Assembly: GCA_024811115.1 (NCBI GenBank)
Contig: JAKOGH010000572.1
Span: forward strand, 1 to 18,724
Direction of reading: 5' to 3'
From: Terana coerulea
Lineage: Eukaryota > Basidiomycota > Agaricomycetes > Polyporales > Phanerochaetaceae
Length of the DNA stretch: 18,724 nucleotides
Shown here one piece after another: positions 17,686 through 18,724 of this stretch. Every line of letters starts with the position of its first letter. Position 1 is the first letter of the stretch. Under the pieces are notes generated by a model. That model made no database searches, had not been told where the DNA came from, and was given only the letters and a program-made list of their open reading frames with translations. The position numbers and the translations under genes were made by a program.

Positions 17686-18724
17686 ATGGGCCCTCCCAAT
17701 CCTCGTCTTTCCAGACAGTTTCAAAAGCAGGCGGTCACATGCTCACCAACCTACTCGTCTCCAACTCCCCGCTCGCGGATGCCGACCGCACCGTGCTCTC
17801 CGAGCACTTTGACCACATCTCAGTGTCGCCAGAGCGCTATGGCCGGCCAACGGACGAGCAGCTAGCCGCGGCAGATGTTATCTACGGCTTCCCGGACGCA
17901 AAGTGGCTCACGAGTCGGAAGCAGGTGCCGCGGCTGAAGTTTATCCAGCTGCTGACCGCAGGGGCGGAGTATATTGTGAACAGTCCGATGTGGAAGGAAG
18001 AGGGCGCAGAGCGGATTCAGCTGCTGACGGCGAGTGGTGTGCCCACTGGTCCGATACCGCAGGTGCGTCACGCTCGACCGCTGCAGGAAGAGCGTCGTTG
18101 ACAACGTTTGTGTCTCGGATAGTGGTTCATTGCAACCACTCTAATTCTCTTCCACCGCTTGCAAGAACAAATTCTTGTCAGCCAGGTATGTTCCTTCTCC
18201 ATTAATTTGGTCGTTTAATATTTGATACGCCGTACGTGTCCCAGAACGAAAAGCGATGGGCGACCGACAACGACATATGTCCAACGGGCCCAAAGTACTT
18301 TATACAAGAACTACGCGGTAAGACTGTAGGGATTCTAGGATACGGCAATGTACGTCTATGTTGCTTCAGTCCTTTCGCAAGCTGCAGCTCGATGTATGAC
18401 TGCATAGATCGGCCGTGAAGCTGCCCGCTTAGCACATGCCTTCGGCGCACGCATTATTGCCGCCAACAGCTCTGGCAAGAAAAAGCCACAAGACGGATAC
18501 ATAATCCCGGGACTGGCGACCCCGATGGCTCGTATGCACCCCTTTGGTCCCCTTTACTTTGTTCCTAACTATACTGGCGTCTTCCCTAGACTTCCCGATG
18601 CATGGTTCTCCACCACAGACGAAGCGTCCTTTGCGTCCTTTCTCGGGCAAAGCGATGTGCTCCTCCTCGCGCTCCCTTCCACAACCTCCACCTCTGCCAT
18701 CCTCTCCCGCCACCACCCTCCTCC
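17686..18724 (+). pseudogene. D-isomer-specific 2-hydroxyacid dehydrogenase, copy B, frameshifted and partial
   Basis: Exons equivalent to copy A: to 18062, 18123-18185, 18245-18349, 18408-18531 and 18590 onward, cut at the window end before the catalytic Arg, Glu and His. Protein similarity is high: exon 3 differs at 4 of 35 residues, and GYGNIG is intact. Three 1-nt indels separate it from copy A. The ancestral ATG (17686) is followed by loss of one A at codon 3, so that frame ends at TAG near 17863. A downstream ATG at 17739 restores the main frame, losing only the variable N-terminus. A run of four G is three at 18506-18511 (-1). One extra C occurs at 18706-18708 (+1). The last two compensate, leaving about 46 codons of exons 4-5 out of frame but without a stop. 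Called a pseudogene on these grounds; sequencing error or a still-translated variant remains possible. Confidence 0.65.

Larger units (their letters stand above)
17395..18724 (+). repeat. Segmental duplication, copy B (cut by window end)
   Basis: Direct repeat of 5525-7185. The alignable part starts about 290 nt before the dehydrogenase start and runs to the last base of the window. Exon and intron boundaries match copy A one for one. Intron 1 is still alignable between the copies while intron 2 is largely diverged, so the duplication is not very recent. Confidence 0.8.

Noticed and set aside
1..18724. tRNA, rRNA, CRISPR, LTR or DNA-transposon genes
   Set aside because: No cloverleaf with a GGTTCGAATCC-like arm, no regularly spaced repeats, no long terminal repeats, and no reverse-transcriptase or transposase motifs were seen on either strand. 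The palindromes at 11.6-13.8 kb lack flanking target-site duplications that I could recognise.

Overview
The window looks like nuclear DNA of a mushroom-forming basidiomycete (Agaricomycetes, possibly Polyporales). The evidence is many short introns (mostly 50-70 nt) with GT-AG ends and CTNAC-like branch sites, TATA/CCAAT-type core promoters, and an assortment of an SR-protein-kinase-like enzyme, a DUF6534 seven-helix membrane protein and a small cysteine-rich secreted protein. Placement below class is inference. No rRNA, tRNA, CRISPR array or recognisable transposase was seen.

Layout. 1-305 (-): a poorly resolved coding stretch running off the left edge. 998-1706 (-): an orphan gene, probably two exons, behind a good TATA box. 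3211-4793 (+): a four-exon SRPK-like kinase with a mitochondrial-presequence-like N-terminus, a CCAAT/TATA promoter and an AATAAA signal. 5836-7185 (+): a complete five-exon D-isomer-specific 2-hydroxyacid dehydrogenase of 369 aa (copy A). 8101-8653: two competing ORFs on opposite strands. 8634-10699 (-): a DUF6534 membrane protein split into many tiny exons, reconstructed by hand. 10841-13890: weak ORFs and several strong palindromes. 14135-14490 (-): a 73-aa, six-cysteine secreted protein in three exons with a TATA box. 15966-16442 (-): a GC-rich candidate exon. 17395-18724 (+): a second, directly repeated copy of the dehydrogenase locus (copy B). It carries three 1-nt indels relative to copy A and is cut by the window end.

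How it fits together. The two dehydrogenase copies lie about 11.85 kb apart in the same orientation. Their shared sequence includes the upstream region, a 5'-leader intron and coding introns, so this is a segmental duplication rather than retroposition. The intervening 10 kb holds the membrane protein and the secreted protein. Recombination between the copies could therefore delete or amplify both. Nothing here shows that the genes form one pathway.

Limits. All splice junctions were inferred by reading frame, splice consensus and protein-family expectation, without transcripts. The DUF6534 model is unresolved between about 10193 and 9880, where the third membrane helix should lie.
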